DNA of 64,000 bases from Balanoglossus misakiensis (Eukaryota > Hemichordata), in contig CM082593.2 of the NCBI GenBank assembly GCA_040954595.2, positions 7,440,001 through 7,504,000 on the forward strand, given 5' to 3'. Below the pieces are notes generated by a model. It saw only the letters and a program-made list of their open reading frames with translations, ran no database searches and was not told the DNA's origin. The position numbers and the translations under genes were made by a program. This document shows, piece after piece, positions 35,100-46,173 of this stretch. Position 1 is the first letter of the stretch, and each line of letters begins with the position of its first letter.

Positions 35100-36260
35100 T
35101 TAATGTCTCTGACGCCCGCAAGTACACGCCACTGCCAGTTTCACTGTGGTCGGTTCGTAGACATAAAACCCGTCAGAGTCACAAGCGCTGGTTTTCACTA
35201 AGACTGTCAGGTCAGCCGTGGTTATCTTCTCACACCGCCATATTGGATGGTGGTCGCTGTTCTCCAGGAGATCCGTGATGCAGTTCGGACAATCGTAGCA
35301 CTCGGCTTCGAACAGGGTTTGTGGGTAGCGGTCGGTGTCTGTGTTTTCAACGTGGTAGTAAGGGCAGGTCGATCTGATTTCCAAAGGGGCGCCTGAACCA
35401 TACGAAATTGGACAGGTGGTTCTTGAGGTGGGAGGGGGGGGGGGCTGTATAACCGAGAATTAGCATACACAAGTGCATTCGGTGTATACTGCTTCAACTG
35501 ATCTCTTAAAGCATCTTCCTTTGGTTGTTGACAGTTTACTGAGTCGCCATGGGTACTGTTGCTAGGTGACCGATGGGAGGGGGGGGGTATAAATCGAGGA
35601 CAAATGACGTACGCGTGAATCAACTCGATTGGGTCTTTGGCAATCCATGGGATCACCATGGATACCACTGATATTCCAAGACGCAATTATCTGAAAAATA
35701 GAAAAGAAAAAAATATAGGGTTTGATGGGCGTTTTAAATCGATCTAAGTTATCAATAATTCAAGATTAAAGAAGAAGTTACTTATACATGTAACTTATAA
35801 AATGATCAACAGGTGAGGTGGCCTTTAAATTAGAATGGACATTATGTAAAAGCAAGCAAGACAGTTACATGCAACTGGAAACTTAAAAGAACACCAAACA
35901 GCAATTAGTGGTCGGTTCTTGCCTGAATTGTACAACAGGTGAAAATTGACGAAATGTGAGATTTCCTTATTTTGGAATATAACGGCGGTTTGTCTGTTGT
36001 TGGAGGTCGCAAACGGCGTTCCGATGAATGTGTTTCTGATGTATATTCAATTGTCTTTATTTTATTTTTAAATTAATTTAGTCGGACAAGGCTGTATGTT
36101 GCGTTCTCGCCAAAGCCTTCCCTACAAAGCATATGCGCGTGGTTACTTTGAATAAGCCACGCGGGCTCAAGACGTGGCTTTTAGCACCCACAGTCACCAA
36201 TAAACTGACGATAAAATAGTGTGTATGTGTACTTACCAGAAGCACGCTGGCGAGGTCCAT
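35100..36260 (-). pseudogene. IL-17-type gene copy A, frame-broken
   Basis: Exon 1 is 36260-36237 (MDLASVLL, donor GTAAGT) and exon 2 is 35690-35100 (591 nt against 483 in the intact copies). The C-terminal half is well kept (CPYYHVENTDTDRYP, DGFYVYEP, ACTCGR) and ends QRH rather than ERV. The spliced frame meets a stop at 35564-35562. The conserved NCQQPKEDAL segment lies in another frame, bracketed by two poly-C tracts, C9 (35579-35587) and C11 (35434-35444), whose shifts cancel. The extra 108 nt looks like a partial repeat of the exon's 5' part. Homopolymer error in the assembly could mimic one or both breaks, so a living gene is not excluded. Confidence 0.7.
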
Positions 36261-37365
36261 TTTCAAATCAGGTGGTCGATCCAGATTCGGAACACAAAAA
36301 ATAATTTGACAGCTAGTGCAAAGTATTGCCCTGCAGTCGAAAGACAGAGTGAGGCCCGGGCAAACATTCGGTGCGTGGATTTCAACCACAGAGGATACAA
36401 TCTATACTCCTTCCACACAGATAAGATAAGACAGTTCAAAATCTTAAGATTTAGTTCAGAAGCATTGAAGTTTTATGCTAACTAGCCGTAACTTTACAAA
36501 CAATTATTTTGTTATCTGTTTCAGGATAAGGAACATCTGATCTGATTCGTATTGAAAGGTGAGATTATTTAAACTGTGTCCTTTTTACATTGTACTTGTA
36601 CTAAAAATACAGTTCACCAGGGAGTACACCAAGAAGGAGTTGACTGAAATTTCTCATAAATTCTTTGAAAAATACTCAATACTCAATATAAACTTACAAA
36701 CGTATATTGTCTTAAAATACTCTATGCAAGGTTATGATATCTGTGGGCGGAGGGATACATATTGACATTTTGCGCCCAATTTTAAACTGGCCACTTCACC
36801 CATGCTGTCACCGCGTATGTATCAAAAGCAAAGCCGTTGTCGCTTTGTAACCATGGCAACTCTCCCAACGCATAGTGTCCCAGGCTGTAATATAGTCGCA
36901 GTATCTGGGTATGGATGGAGAGGGGGGGGGGGGGGGTGTTCAATTCACAATATCCAAAGTCCATGTTATTAGGTAATGTGTTTTATTGTCACAAAAATAG
37001 ACTAATCCGCTTGAGCTATCTGTAACAGTTACATTCCGTAACCTTCTTTTTAGATAGTTCCTAAAATAGGCTTATTCATTAAGCTATCGTCTAACGGATT
37101 TATATGCAGTCAGCTGTATCTTTTTCACCCTGGATAACTCTACTATCAGGTTAGGTCAGAACAATGGGTATAAGACGAAGCATTGTATAGATATAAGTAT
37201 TGATATTTTATTGTACTGCGTCATCATTAAGCAAATCATATATAAAAAGTATTCTCACGAAATTGGGTTTCAAACAAAGTAAGTTCACATATCTGTATGT
37301 AGAACAGCTTAGAAGAAACGTTTAAAAGACTGAGAAAGACGGATATAGAGACAGACACATAGGTA
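36261..37365. other. Intergenic, upstream of IL-17 copy A
   Basis: Probable promoter of copy A, with an X-box-like site at 36847-36860 and a poly-G run near 36921. It also contains sequence downstream of copy B. No other gene seen. Confidence 0.4.
36847..36860. promoter_or_regulatory. X-box-like palindrome upstream of copy A
   Basis: GTAACCATGGCAAC fits the RFX-type X-box (GTNRCC then RGYAAC). It lies 587 bp upstream of the ATG; similar sites lie 579 and 507 bp upstream in copies B and C. Confidence 0.4.
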
Positions 37366-37545
37366 GTTTATAAAACTTACACGTGTATCGTTACAAAAAC
37401 GTAACTTACGTTGTATGACCCTGAACGCTACTGGCTTTTGCAACACGATCGATCATGATGGATTCATCATATCAAAGTGCGAGAACTTTCAACGAAACAT
37501 ACAGGGTCATATAATAGAATCGAGCGCAATACTTGCGCGGATATT
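37366..37545 (-). other. Structured non-coding element downstream of IL-17 copy B
   Basis: Contains GCGCAATACTTGCGC (37524-37538, 6-bp hairpin), outer arms TATGACCC (37414) and GGGTCATA (37504), and GTTAC/GTAAC arms (37390, 37401). The same motifs in the same order follow copies C, D and E. On the gene strand it ends with GTAAGTTTTATAAAC. Nature unknown. Confidence 0.55.
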
Positions 37546-37907
37546 TTCAAAATAGTAACTTTTGACAAACTTTGTCTAGAAAATAAATATGAACGAACGC
37601 TACTTGAAAGGAAAACTTTCAAAAATAAATATAAATAAATAAACATATTAGTATGGCTTAATTTACGGACGGAGTTCCATAATTATAAAGCGTAGTGCTA
37701 CTGAAAGTTTTTTAAACTATTTAAAAGTTAAAAAAAATATGTTGTATGTTTTAAATATTCCTATATAAAGTTCACAGTTTATGCGAATGCAAAATTGCTT
37801 CTATTATTTAAAATAAATATGAAAATGTACTTTTTACTCGGTTTCCGACTGAATTTGCGGACAGTATTTTTTATCCTACGTATATTTCAAAACCTTAAAT
37901 TGCAAAT

Positions 37908-38765
37908 TTAAACTCTTTCTCTCCCGCAAGTACAAGCCACTGCCAGCTTCACTGTGGTCGGTTCGTAGACATAAAACCCGTCAGAGTCACAAGCGCTGGT
38001 TTTCACTAAGACTGTCAGGTCAGCCGTGGTTATCTTCTCACACCGCCATATTGGATGGTGGTCGCTGTTTTCCAGGAGATCCGTGATGCAGTTCGGACAA
38101 TCGTAGCACTCGGCTTCAACCAGGGTTTGTGGGTAGCGGTCGGTATCTGTGTTTTCAACGTGGTAGTAAGGGCAGGTCGATCTGATTTCCAAAGGGGCGT
38201 CTGAACCGTAGGAAACCGGGCAGGTGGTCGATGAGGGCGGGCTGTAGGACCCAGGAGTGGTGGCAAACGAAAGAACATTTGGCGTGTACTGGTTCAGCTG
38301 GTCTTGTAAAGCGTCCTCGCTCGGCTGTTGGCAGTTGATTGGGTTACCATGGATACCACTCATGCTCGAAATGCCCAAAACGATGGCAATCTGGAAAAGA
38401 TGTGCATTTGTCAGACGTTAACAAATGTTCGTGAACTACATGTGACAAAGGAAAATAACGCATGGCCAAAAGTCACAATTCTTGTTAAACTCTGCGCCTC
38501 TTCTAGTTTCATACAAAGCTTGACTTATTTTACTTGGCTAGCAACCCGTTGCTACGGTTATATACGAAGTCTCGCGAGATCTCGTAACGACTGGAAAATC
38601 ATCTCTTGTGTTTATATCAATGATAGTGACTTGTTATACATTCAGTATTGCGTTATCCATAGATTTGTCAACTGAGCGAATGTATGTGATATTTCCTATA
38701 AAGACAACCTGTTGCGTGTGCTGGTCTTATAATATACTTACAAAGAATCCGTAAGCGCAGTCCAT
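37908..38765 (-). CDS. IL-17-type secreted cytokine, copy B
   Basis: Exon 1 38765-38742 (MDCAYGFF), exon 2 38390-37908, 168 aa. Residues 1-23 form a signal peptide with a hydrophobic core (IAIVLGIS). The mature part shows the IL-17 family pattern: CPYYHVENTDTDRYP (81-95), LVEAEC (98-103), CYDCPNC (103-109), a CDSDGFYVY segment (142-150) and the closing ACTC (160-163). There are ten cysteines (28, 65, 81, 103, 106, 109, 125, 142, 161, 163). IL-17s are secreted dimers with a cystine-knot-like fold that act through IL-17 receptors. A perfect kappaB site lies 357 bp upstream. Distinguishing residues are Phe50 and Asp72 where the other intact copies have Tyr and Gly. Orthology to a particular vertebrate IL-17 cannot be read from this. 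Confidence 0.87.
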
Positions 38766-39121
38766 GATTTTTTTTTAAAAAGATTCAAAGTATCTTAGAA
38801 CAGTCAGGGAGGTGTCTGGTGATCGAGTGGTCTGTCTGGAAACTCACTGTTTGAATTTTTGACATCGATGCTTCCAATTAAATATACTTTTCAGACGGAT
38901 AATGTTAGATGATGATGTCATCTTTGATTTGCAGGGAAAGCGTGTATTTATTTCTTGTTTTAATGCAATCGTGGCCATTAATGAGGTATCAAGTACAGTC
39001 TATATTTAGAAAATTAGTAAATCTCAGGAAAGTGGTGATTTGAATATTATCTGTATGAGACAGAAGACACGTCTTGTGTAATTCATTTCCTATCGGTTTA
39101 TAAATGTACCCAGATACCAGG

Positions 39122-39131
39122 GGGAAATCCC
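39122..39131. promoter_or_regulatory. NF-kappaB site upstream of IL-17 copy B
   Basis: GGGAAATCCC, a perfect consensus match 357 bp before the ATG, with the identical ten bases 350 bp before the ATG of copy C. Confidence 0.5.
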
Positions 39132-39343
39132 TGCCATGAGATGGCTAGAAGTTGTTCCAAATTTACAAGCTTATCATGTATTTACTGTCTGATAAAATAC
39201 ACTTAATAGTTTGCTTAAGGCTTATGGTGGCCGGTAACAGAATACACGTGTGTATTGTAAACACTTCAAAGGACGATATTTTCGACTGGACACTTCCCGC
39301 CTAGTCTGTTTTCCGGTTGCCGGTGATTCGACAAAAAGCATTC

Positions 39344-39357
39344 GTCGCCATGGCAAC
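39344..39357. promoter_or_regulatory. X-box-like palindrome upstream of copy B
   Basis: GTCGCCATGGCAAC, followed by an ACGTG core as in copy C. Confidence 0.4.
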
Positions 39358-40700
39358 AGACGTGAGGGTGAATTTCCAATGGAGGATAGTTTACTGCGAG
39401 GGTCGTGATTGTCTGAGGGGTTTAGGGCGCATGAATGGAGGCAATATTGTATTTTTGACAAAGTGCAGACACAAAGCCGAGAACACCGGGGATTGATAAG
39501 GTGGACAGTGACGTTTTGTCATTGACTGGTTTTGTCACGATCCGAGAAATCAGCGCCGATTGCAGTTGGTTCGACGGCACTGTAGGACTGAAACGTGACC
39601 GTGGCACTATTGTAAATCTTGAACCAATAATCCAGGAAGTATTTGGAAGTATTTTTCAATAAGCGATACTTCAAGAAGAACAAAGATGTCGTACTCTATA
39701 CATTCATACGTACGACTCGTTTTGTATTGGCCAAGGCTATACACGACGTTATACAGGGTGTCTATGCGTCCAGCAAGTGTTGTTGTGAATACACTCCCTT
39801 AGTAGCCGGTCAAACAGTGACTAGTGAATAGCTGTAACCTTCCTTTTAATAGAGGAATAACGAAGTTACTTTTGAGAGAGCTCAGTAACTGTTGTCAAAT
39901 AAAACTCATGAGAAACTGCACATGAAATGTGTTCATAGTACAATACCTGTACATCGTACATCTAACGTGTACACGTATACATGAATTTACTGCTGTGGAA
40001 GACAAAGGTATCATCTACATTTTACATCTACCTGCACTTTGTCACAGGAAAGTAAACTGCATGTCAGAGATTGCAACGCGATGTTGTTGTTTACTGGTCC
40101 AAAATATGTCATATCACATAAATTCTTGAGAAGCAAACTTGATGTGAATTATGCCTCAATTTCAATGAATATTTGATATTTGTCAACTTGGACTTTCATG
40201 GTCGTTATTTTGCTTCGTGTTGATTTTGATATGTGTCAGCGAAACAGGAATTAGTTTGCTTTAATATCGCTCTCTCTCTCTCTCTCTCTTACCAGTCAAC
40301 TTACGCTCACATCGACTTTTTTTGTAACAAGTTTATTGTATAACAAAAATAAAAGCATTAACTTATAAAAAGTTTGGGTAGCTGTACCCTTACAAACGTT
40401 ATTATAGAAAATAGAAAAGTGCATTATGTATTCTTAATTTTCCAGCACCAAAGGCTGTGTATTTTACTGTCGTAAAATGTCGCAAAACATAAAAGTAGTT
40501 AAGTACCAATGGAAAACTTCATTACATGTGCTTAAAATATTGTATGGCCGGATATGAAAAGACTTTAATTATTTTGCAAGACTTAAGTTACTTCGAAACT
40601 TTACACTTCTTAAAATAAACTGGAAAACATTTTTTAAATATGTGTGTACATAGTATTTTGATTAAAATAGTATATCCACGTGCAAACAGCGAAGGCTTAA

Positions 40701-40885
40701 CAAGTTTATAAAACTTACACAGCGTTACTAAAACGTAACTGACGATACATGACCATAAAGTTTTTTTAACGCGGTACACGTCAACCTGATTGAAACTTTG
40801 AGATATAACACCATTGTCCCACCAAGCTGAACGAAAATTGAAACGCGAATGGTCATAGTAATATAGAACGCAATACTTGCGTGGG
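40701..40885 (-). other. Structured non-coding element downstream of IL-17 copy C
   Basis: ACGCAATACTTGCGT hairpin (40868-40882), outer arms ATGACCAT (40749) and ATGGTCAT (40849), and GTTAC/GTAAC arms (40724, 40735). Relative to copy B both sides of the outer stem have changed together. Confidence 0.55.
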
Positions 40886-41219
40886 AATCAGAAAAAAATG
40901 TAAACTTACACTGAAATAAACTTCCATGTTCTTAAAGTATGGTATGGCCGGAATAATCGAAATCAAGGTTAAACCTTCAGAAAGTGATGAATATGTAGCA
41001 TGTTGGGAAACACTTCCACTTAAAAATTCAAATGCAGCGAATGTAAACTTTGTTTACGAATTAATATGTTTCTCTATAAGTTAGTTCGATGTGTGAATAG
41101 AAATGGTCACGGTTCTCGACATAAAGAATAAAAAAATATATAACTGTACTTTGCGTCCAATTTCGGTTAAATAAACACACAATACATTTCTAGATCTTAA
41201 ATGTTTGGCTTTGAGACAT

Positions 41220-42091
41220 TTAAACTCTTTCTCTTCCACAAGTACAAGCCACTGCCAGTTTCACTGTGGTCGGTTCGTAGACATAAAACCCGTCAGAGTC
41301 ACAAGCGCTGGTTTTCACTAAGACTGTCAGGTCAGCCGTGGTTATCTTCTCACACCGCCATATTGGATGGTGGTCGCTGTTTTCCAGGAGATCCGTGATG
41401 CAGTTTTGACAATCGTAGCACTCGGCTTCAACCAGGGTTTGTGGGTAGCGGTCGGTGTCTGTGTTTTCAACGTGGTAGTAAGGGCAGGTCGATCTGATTT
41501 CCAAGGGGGCGCCTGAACCATACGAAATTGGGCAGGTGGTCAATGAGGGCGGGCTGTAGGACCCAGGAGTGGTGGCATACGAAAGAACATTTGGCGTGTA
41601 CTGGTTCAGCTGGTCTTGTAAAGCGTCCTCGCTCGGCTGTTGACAGTTGATTGGGTTACCATGGATACCACTGATACACCAGATGCACAAGACGGTAACA
41701 GCCTGGAAAAGTAGCATAAATGGGGGGTTAAAAGAGAACAATTTGTTTGAACTCAGACAGCTACCGTAATTAACAACAACTAACAACCTAAGACCAGTAG
41801 ACCTATCTTTCTCACGTTCGTCTCCTTCGGTGTGTATGTGAACTGTGGGCGTCTGCAAATGACATCATTTTGATCATTGATATCAAGCGCTTTACGAAGT
41901 ACTGTATTAGCAGTCTGTGGTATATACTATTATGATTGTGATAGGTAAATGACTTCCACCACTTTTAATTGGCAAATTTATGTTATAATTGCCAATCAGT
42001 GAAATGCCCCAGAGGTCGGTGTGTATTTGCCGTGCTTTTGGCTGTTCCCGGGTAAAGTTATACTTACCAAAAGTCCGTAAGCAAAATCCAT
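41220..42091 (-). CDS. IL-17-type secreted cytokine, copy C
   Basis: Exon 1 42091-42068 (MDFAYGLL), exon 2 41702-41220, intron 365 bp, 168 aa. The signal peptide continues AVTVLCIWCISGIHG, carrying two extra cysteines that should be removed on cleavage. The mature domain has the same ten-cysteine IL-17 pattern as copy B, with DCQNC in place of DCPNC and Gly72. The frame stays open upstream through the intron, but the consensus acceptor and the conserved two-exon structure of all copies favour the spliced form. A perfect kappaB site lies 350 bp upstream. Confidence 0.87.
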
Positions 42092-42440
42092 TTTCAGATA
42101 AATCTGTGGCGTTTATGGAGAGGCGTTTGTGGATAGAATAGAGTTGAGGATTTTTGGCGTTTGAATTGAACATGGTTGCGCGGAATTAAATATACTTTGC
42201 GGGCTGATAAGATTGGCTTATGATTTCATCCTTAATTTACCAGGAAAACTCGGGTTTACTTCTTTTTTTTTAAATTCCATCATAAACGTTAGTCGTTCAT
42301 GTTGTATTACACCTATATTTAGAGCGTTAGTGAATTCAAGAGGGGGGGGGGTATAATTTGGATATTTTCTACCAATGATAGGGGACGCATTTTGTGTTAC
42401 GTAATGTTTGTCAAAGAACAAATCGCAGTCATACTTTACT

Positions 42441-42450
42441 GGGAAATCCC
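42441..42450. promoter_or_regulatory. NF-kappaB site upstream of IL-17 copy C
   Basis: GGGAAATCCC, identical to the copy B site and at nearly the same distance from the ATG. Confidence 0.5.
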
Positions 42451-42597
42451 TAGAAGTAATCTCAAACAAGTTAGCATCTCATACGCTGCTTGTCTGTGTG
42501 ATCAACGATTGCTGTCCATTGTACACACTTCCAAAAAGGTATTTTCAGCTGGGCGCTTCCGCATGTTTTGATTCCCTGTATCCGTCAACAAAGCTTC

Positions 42598-42611
42598 GCC
42601 GCCATGGCAAC
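42598..42611. promoter_or_regulatory. X-box-like palindrome upstream of copy C
   Basis: GCCGCCATGGCAAC, 507 bp upstream of the ATG, followed by a CACGTG core. Confidence 0.4.
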
Positions 42612-43165
42612 ACACGTGGGGGTTGGTTTTCCAGTGAACTTCGACGGAAGGAGTGTTGGATATTTCGCAAGTCGTGACTTTCGGGGGCGTCTGACGACAA
42701 TAGAAGGGAAACAATAGCGGCGGCTTGAATTGTCAAACAGTGGTCCGCAACCAGGTGTAACGGTTACTATTCAATTCGAGTTTCTTGGTACATGAATGCG
42801 GTTTCTCGGTACGTATACTGAGTAGTTGTGACTGAAAATACCTAAAGGAACCTGATACAATTTCTTGATTGACCAAATTGTTGAACAGGGCCACCACTGG
42901 GAAGGTAATTATAGATGGTTCAATGTTTATGATATCAGCTTAATAAACAACCCGAATTGGAAGTTTAACGCGGATATGTTGTGTAGAATTAGCCAGCGCG
43001 TCGGAATGTAATTGTGTTTGTAAGTTCGTCATAACGGCAACCGTTACCACTTGAATCAATGCAGTTAACCTTGTATTTCTTTTGTAAATTGACAGTTACT
43101 TCCCGTTTTCCCTCCAGGTTATACGATTAGACACACTATTAACTGAGAAAACGTATACCAGTTAC

Positions 43166-43283
43166 GTACGTACGTACATACATGTACATACATACATACA
43201 TACATGCATACATACATACATACATACATACATACATACATACATACATACACACACATACATACCTACATACCTACATACCT

Positions 43284-43370
<87 letters not shown>
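43166..43370. repeat. Compound (ACAT)n / (ACCT)n / (AC)n microsatellite
   Basis: About 200 bp: ACGT/ACAT units, then ACCT-containing units, then a CA run of about 70 bp ending in CAGA units. Open frames here come from the repeat. Confidence 0.95.
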
Positions 43371-43371
<1 letters not shown>

Positions 43372-45088
43372 ACAGACAGACATACAGCACACATAAACGA
43401 TTCGGCAAACCATTTTAAATTTCTTATAACAAACAACAAACTCGCAAATACATTTTACAGTGTACCACTTCCCCCTTCCAATCGATAAGCTCGAACCTAT
43501 CATGAAAAGAAATGGGTCTAATATTAACAGCCTGCATTAACGCGCTGTTCTCAAATCTTGTACGGTTGAAGCCTGCTTTGGCTTCTGGCTTTGATATGTA
43601 AAATACATGTGTGTTTTTTTGCGGTGCAGTCGATGTGCAAAATACTAAATGAGTAAAGTAGTGACTAAGACAACCGCCCATTTGACCACGAGTCCTGTCA
43701 GAACAAAAGATTTCGACTATAGGTCCATGAATGTCAATGCCATGGACCACAAATGTACTACATCGAGAGTTGGCCGTCAAATACACGAAGTCTGTTGTAT
43801 GTACGTATGTGCGATAGGTGGGTATTCTGGGCTTATTTAGCTCTTAGGTGAGCATTTAGATCGGTGTAGTGAACAGTGAGTATAGCGTTGATCTAATATA
43901 AAACATCCGCTTCCTTTAAATAGAGAAGTACCTGAGTCTATCCGTATCGAGCGTTCCTGCAATAAAATGCTGAGCGGCAAATTTTACTGCAAATACCAAA
44001 TAGTTGAAATTTTCACGCACTGTTTTTATGATACCACGGTGACATTTTTACTGTACTACATGCGGAAGGTGTGTAGATAAAATTAATTGGCGTTTAGCAA
44101 GTTAACTTCCACAGAAAGTACATGTGATTGACATAGGTTGCCCATTGGATAATATCCCTTGCCGTTTTGAGATTTGCAGATTTTGGTGTTGTTAGTCCTT
44201 CCATGGATGAAACCAAGTCACATCCATCGCGGTCTCTGAATACGTATTAGAAGTTTACAAGATCAAACTACACATACGCCAAACAAGAAATGAACAAGGC
44301 AAACACAAACAAACAAGATGCATGGTCAAATCTATTAAAGACAGGGCGAGTAAGGTGAAGTTTCAAGGGTGTAAGCATTTAGTCTTGTCCCGCATGTGTG
44401 GGACCCGACATATTTCGAACTCAGACTATCCTTAACAGTTTTTGTGGCTATATATAAACTATTCAATCAGCATGCGTACGTAACATTTATATGCTGACCT
44501 CCGGTGTCATTTTAACACATACGTCTTCCGCTTTTCGATCTAGTGGTATGCATTTTTAGGCCATATTGAATCACGCGAAATCTTAATCACGCCATATTGA
44601 ATCACGCGAAATCACGCCAAATTACGCGAGACTTCGAAATAACGTTACGCGTTCTTTTTGAGCCTAAACGTTTAACCACAACAAGACTACCAACTCATAT
44701 CGTCTCTTTTTGTAAAATAAACATTTTATTATGGTAATATCACTACAAAAAATAAATGTTGTACTTCGGGTATCATAGCATACCGTGAAAACATTACAAT
44801 ATAAAATCAATAAGTTGCAAGTGGATACATGACTGGTGTGAAACAGAATAATTAATATAAGGTTCCTTTAGACTCTGGAATACTTTGTTATCCCTTGAGT
44901 TTTTATTTTGCCATCTCAGCATAACCCTACTGCTAAAAATCTCAATTTGCCATAAATAAGGCGCTGAAAATAAAGATTCAATAAAATTAAAATAACTAAT
45001 TAAAGTCTGAATTCAGTGGAAATCTAGTAAAAGGAATAAGTATGTAGTTTGTTTTAAGAAGAGTTCAAACAGCGTAAGACGTAATAAG

Positions 45089-45262
45089 TTTATAAAACTT
45101 ACATCGACGTTACTTAAACGTAACTGACTTAATATGATCCCAAATCTAGCAGTTTGTTTGGAACACGGTGGAATTTACGTGTCTTTCCACGAAGCAATTG
45201 TACTTTCAAACGAAGCAGATTGGATCATATACAGTAAATTTGAACGCAATACTTGCGTTGGT
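45089..45262 (-). other. Structured non-coding element downstream of IL-17 copy D
   Basis: ACGCAATACTTGCGT hairpin (45244-45258), outer arms TATGATCC (45133) and GGATCATA (45222), and GTTAC/GTAAC arms (45109, 45120). The outer stem differs from copies B and C on both sides in a matching way. It starts about 190 bp after the stop codon, nearer than in the other copies. Confidence 0.55.
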
Positions 45263-45450
45263 ATTGTCAAAGTATTAAAAAATACATACAAAATGAATAA
45301 ATAAAACAATAAATATTTAAGTTAGGGTATAAGATAGAAATAAACAGGTAAATAGTTTGCAATACTTCTCATCAGTCTCGTAAATTGATAATGTGGTCGT
45401 GGCTAAACTTGTGAACGATGACATTTTGGTTTTCTTGTATTAGAAAGGCT

Positions 45451-46173
45451 TTAAACTCTTTCTCTCCCGCAAGTACACGCCACTGCCAGTTTCACTGTGG
45501 TCGGTTCGTAGACATAAAACCCGTCAGAGTCACAAGCGCTGGTTTTCACTAAGACTGTCAGGTCAGCCGTGGTTATCTTCTCACACCGCCATATTGGATG
45601 GTGGTCGCTGCTTTCCAGGAGATCCGTGATGCAGTTCTGACAATCGTAGCACTCGGCTTCAACCAGGGTTTGTGGGTAGCGGTCAGTGTCTTTGTTTTCA
45701 ACGTGGTAGTAAGGGCAGGTCGATCTGATTTCCAAAGGGGCGCCTGAACCGTAGGAAACCGGGCAGGTGGTCGATGAGGGCGGGCTGTAGGACCCAGGAG
45801 TGGTGGCATACGAAAGAACATTTGGCGTGTACTGGTTCAGCTGGTCTTGTAAAGCGTCCTCGCTCGGCTGTTGGCAGTTGACTGGGTTACCATGGATACT
45901 GCCGATAACAGAAATGAGGACGATAGCTGCAACCTGTAGAGAGACAAATTTCATGAGTAAATCGAGATAGTATACAAAAACTCAATGGGTATCATTTGTG
46001 ACATTTCGCAAACTAGTTTTTAGTGCAACGCAAGGCGATCTGGATTGTCAGATACTAGCGACAATGTTAAGTAACCTGTTTGAAAGAAACGCATTGTATG
46101 ATATACAATTTCGCAATCTGTTATAAGTTATGTCGAAAATCTAACTTACTGAAATTCTGTAAATAAAATTCAT
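45451..46173 (-). CDS. IL-17-type secreted cytokine, copy D
   Basis: Exon 1 46173-46150 (MNFIYRIS), exon 2 45933-45451, 168 aa, shortest intron of the cluster (216 bp). The signal segment VAAIVLISVIGSIHG differs from copy E by two residues, so D and E are sister copies. The mature domain keeps all ten cysteines, with NPVNC where the others have NPINC and KDTD for TDTD. An in-frame ATG seven codons before the exon 2 acceptor is intronic. The region 355 bp upstream carries only a degraded kappaB-like GGGAAGATCT. Confidence 0.87.

Larger units (their letters stand above)
38766..40700. other. Upstream region of IL-17 copy B and spacer
   Basis: Holds the kappaB site (39122), X-box-like site (39344) and a CT microsatellite (about 40267-40289). 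About 39300-39420 resembles the upstream region of copy C. No additional gene seen. Confidence 0.4.
42092..45088. other. Upstream region of IL-17 copy C and spacer
   Basis: Contains the kappaB site (42441), X-box-like site (42598), a long microsatellite (43166-43370) and a short doubled AATCACGCGAAATC stretch (about 44570-44630). I see no exon of another gene. Confidence 0.4.

Noticed and set aside
35222-35686. A 154-residue - strand frame over IL-17 copy A read as its own protein
   Set aside because: Its first part holds the IL-17 NCQQP segment, but its second half is the wrong frame of the conserved IL-17 domain; better explained by poly-C frameshifts.
41703-41858. Unspliced N-terminal extension of IL-17 copy C
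   Set aside because: It is the intron. All copies have a 24-nt first exon with a GTAAGT donor, and the extension is not conserved in other copies.
43182-43503. Open frames rich in Tyr-Ile-His-Thr and Thr-His repeats, and Val-Cys on the other strand
   Set aside because: Direct translation of the ACAT and AC microsatellite.
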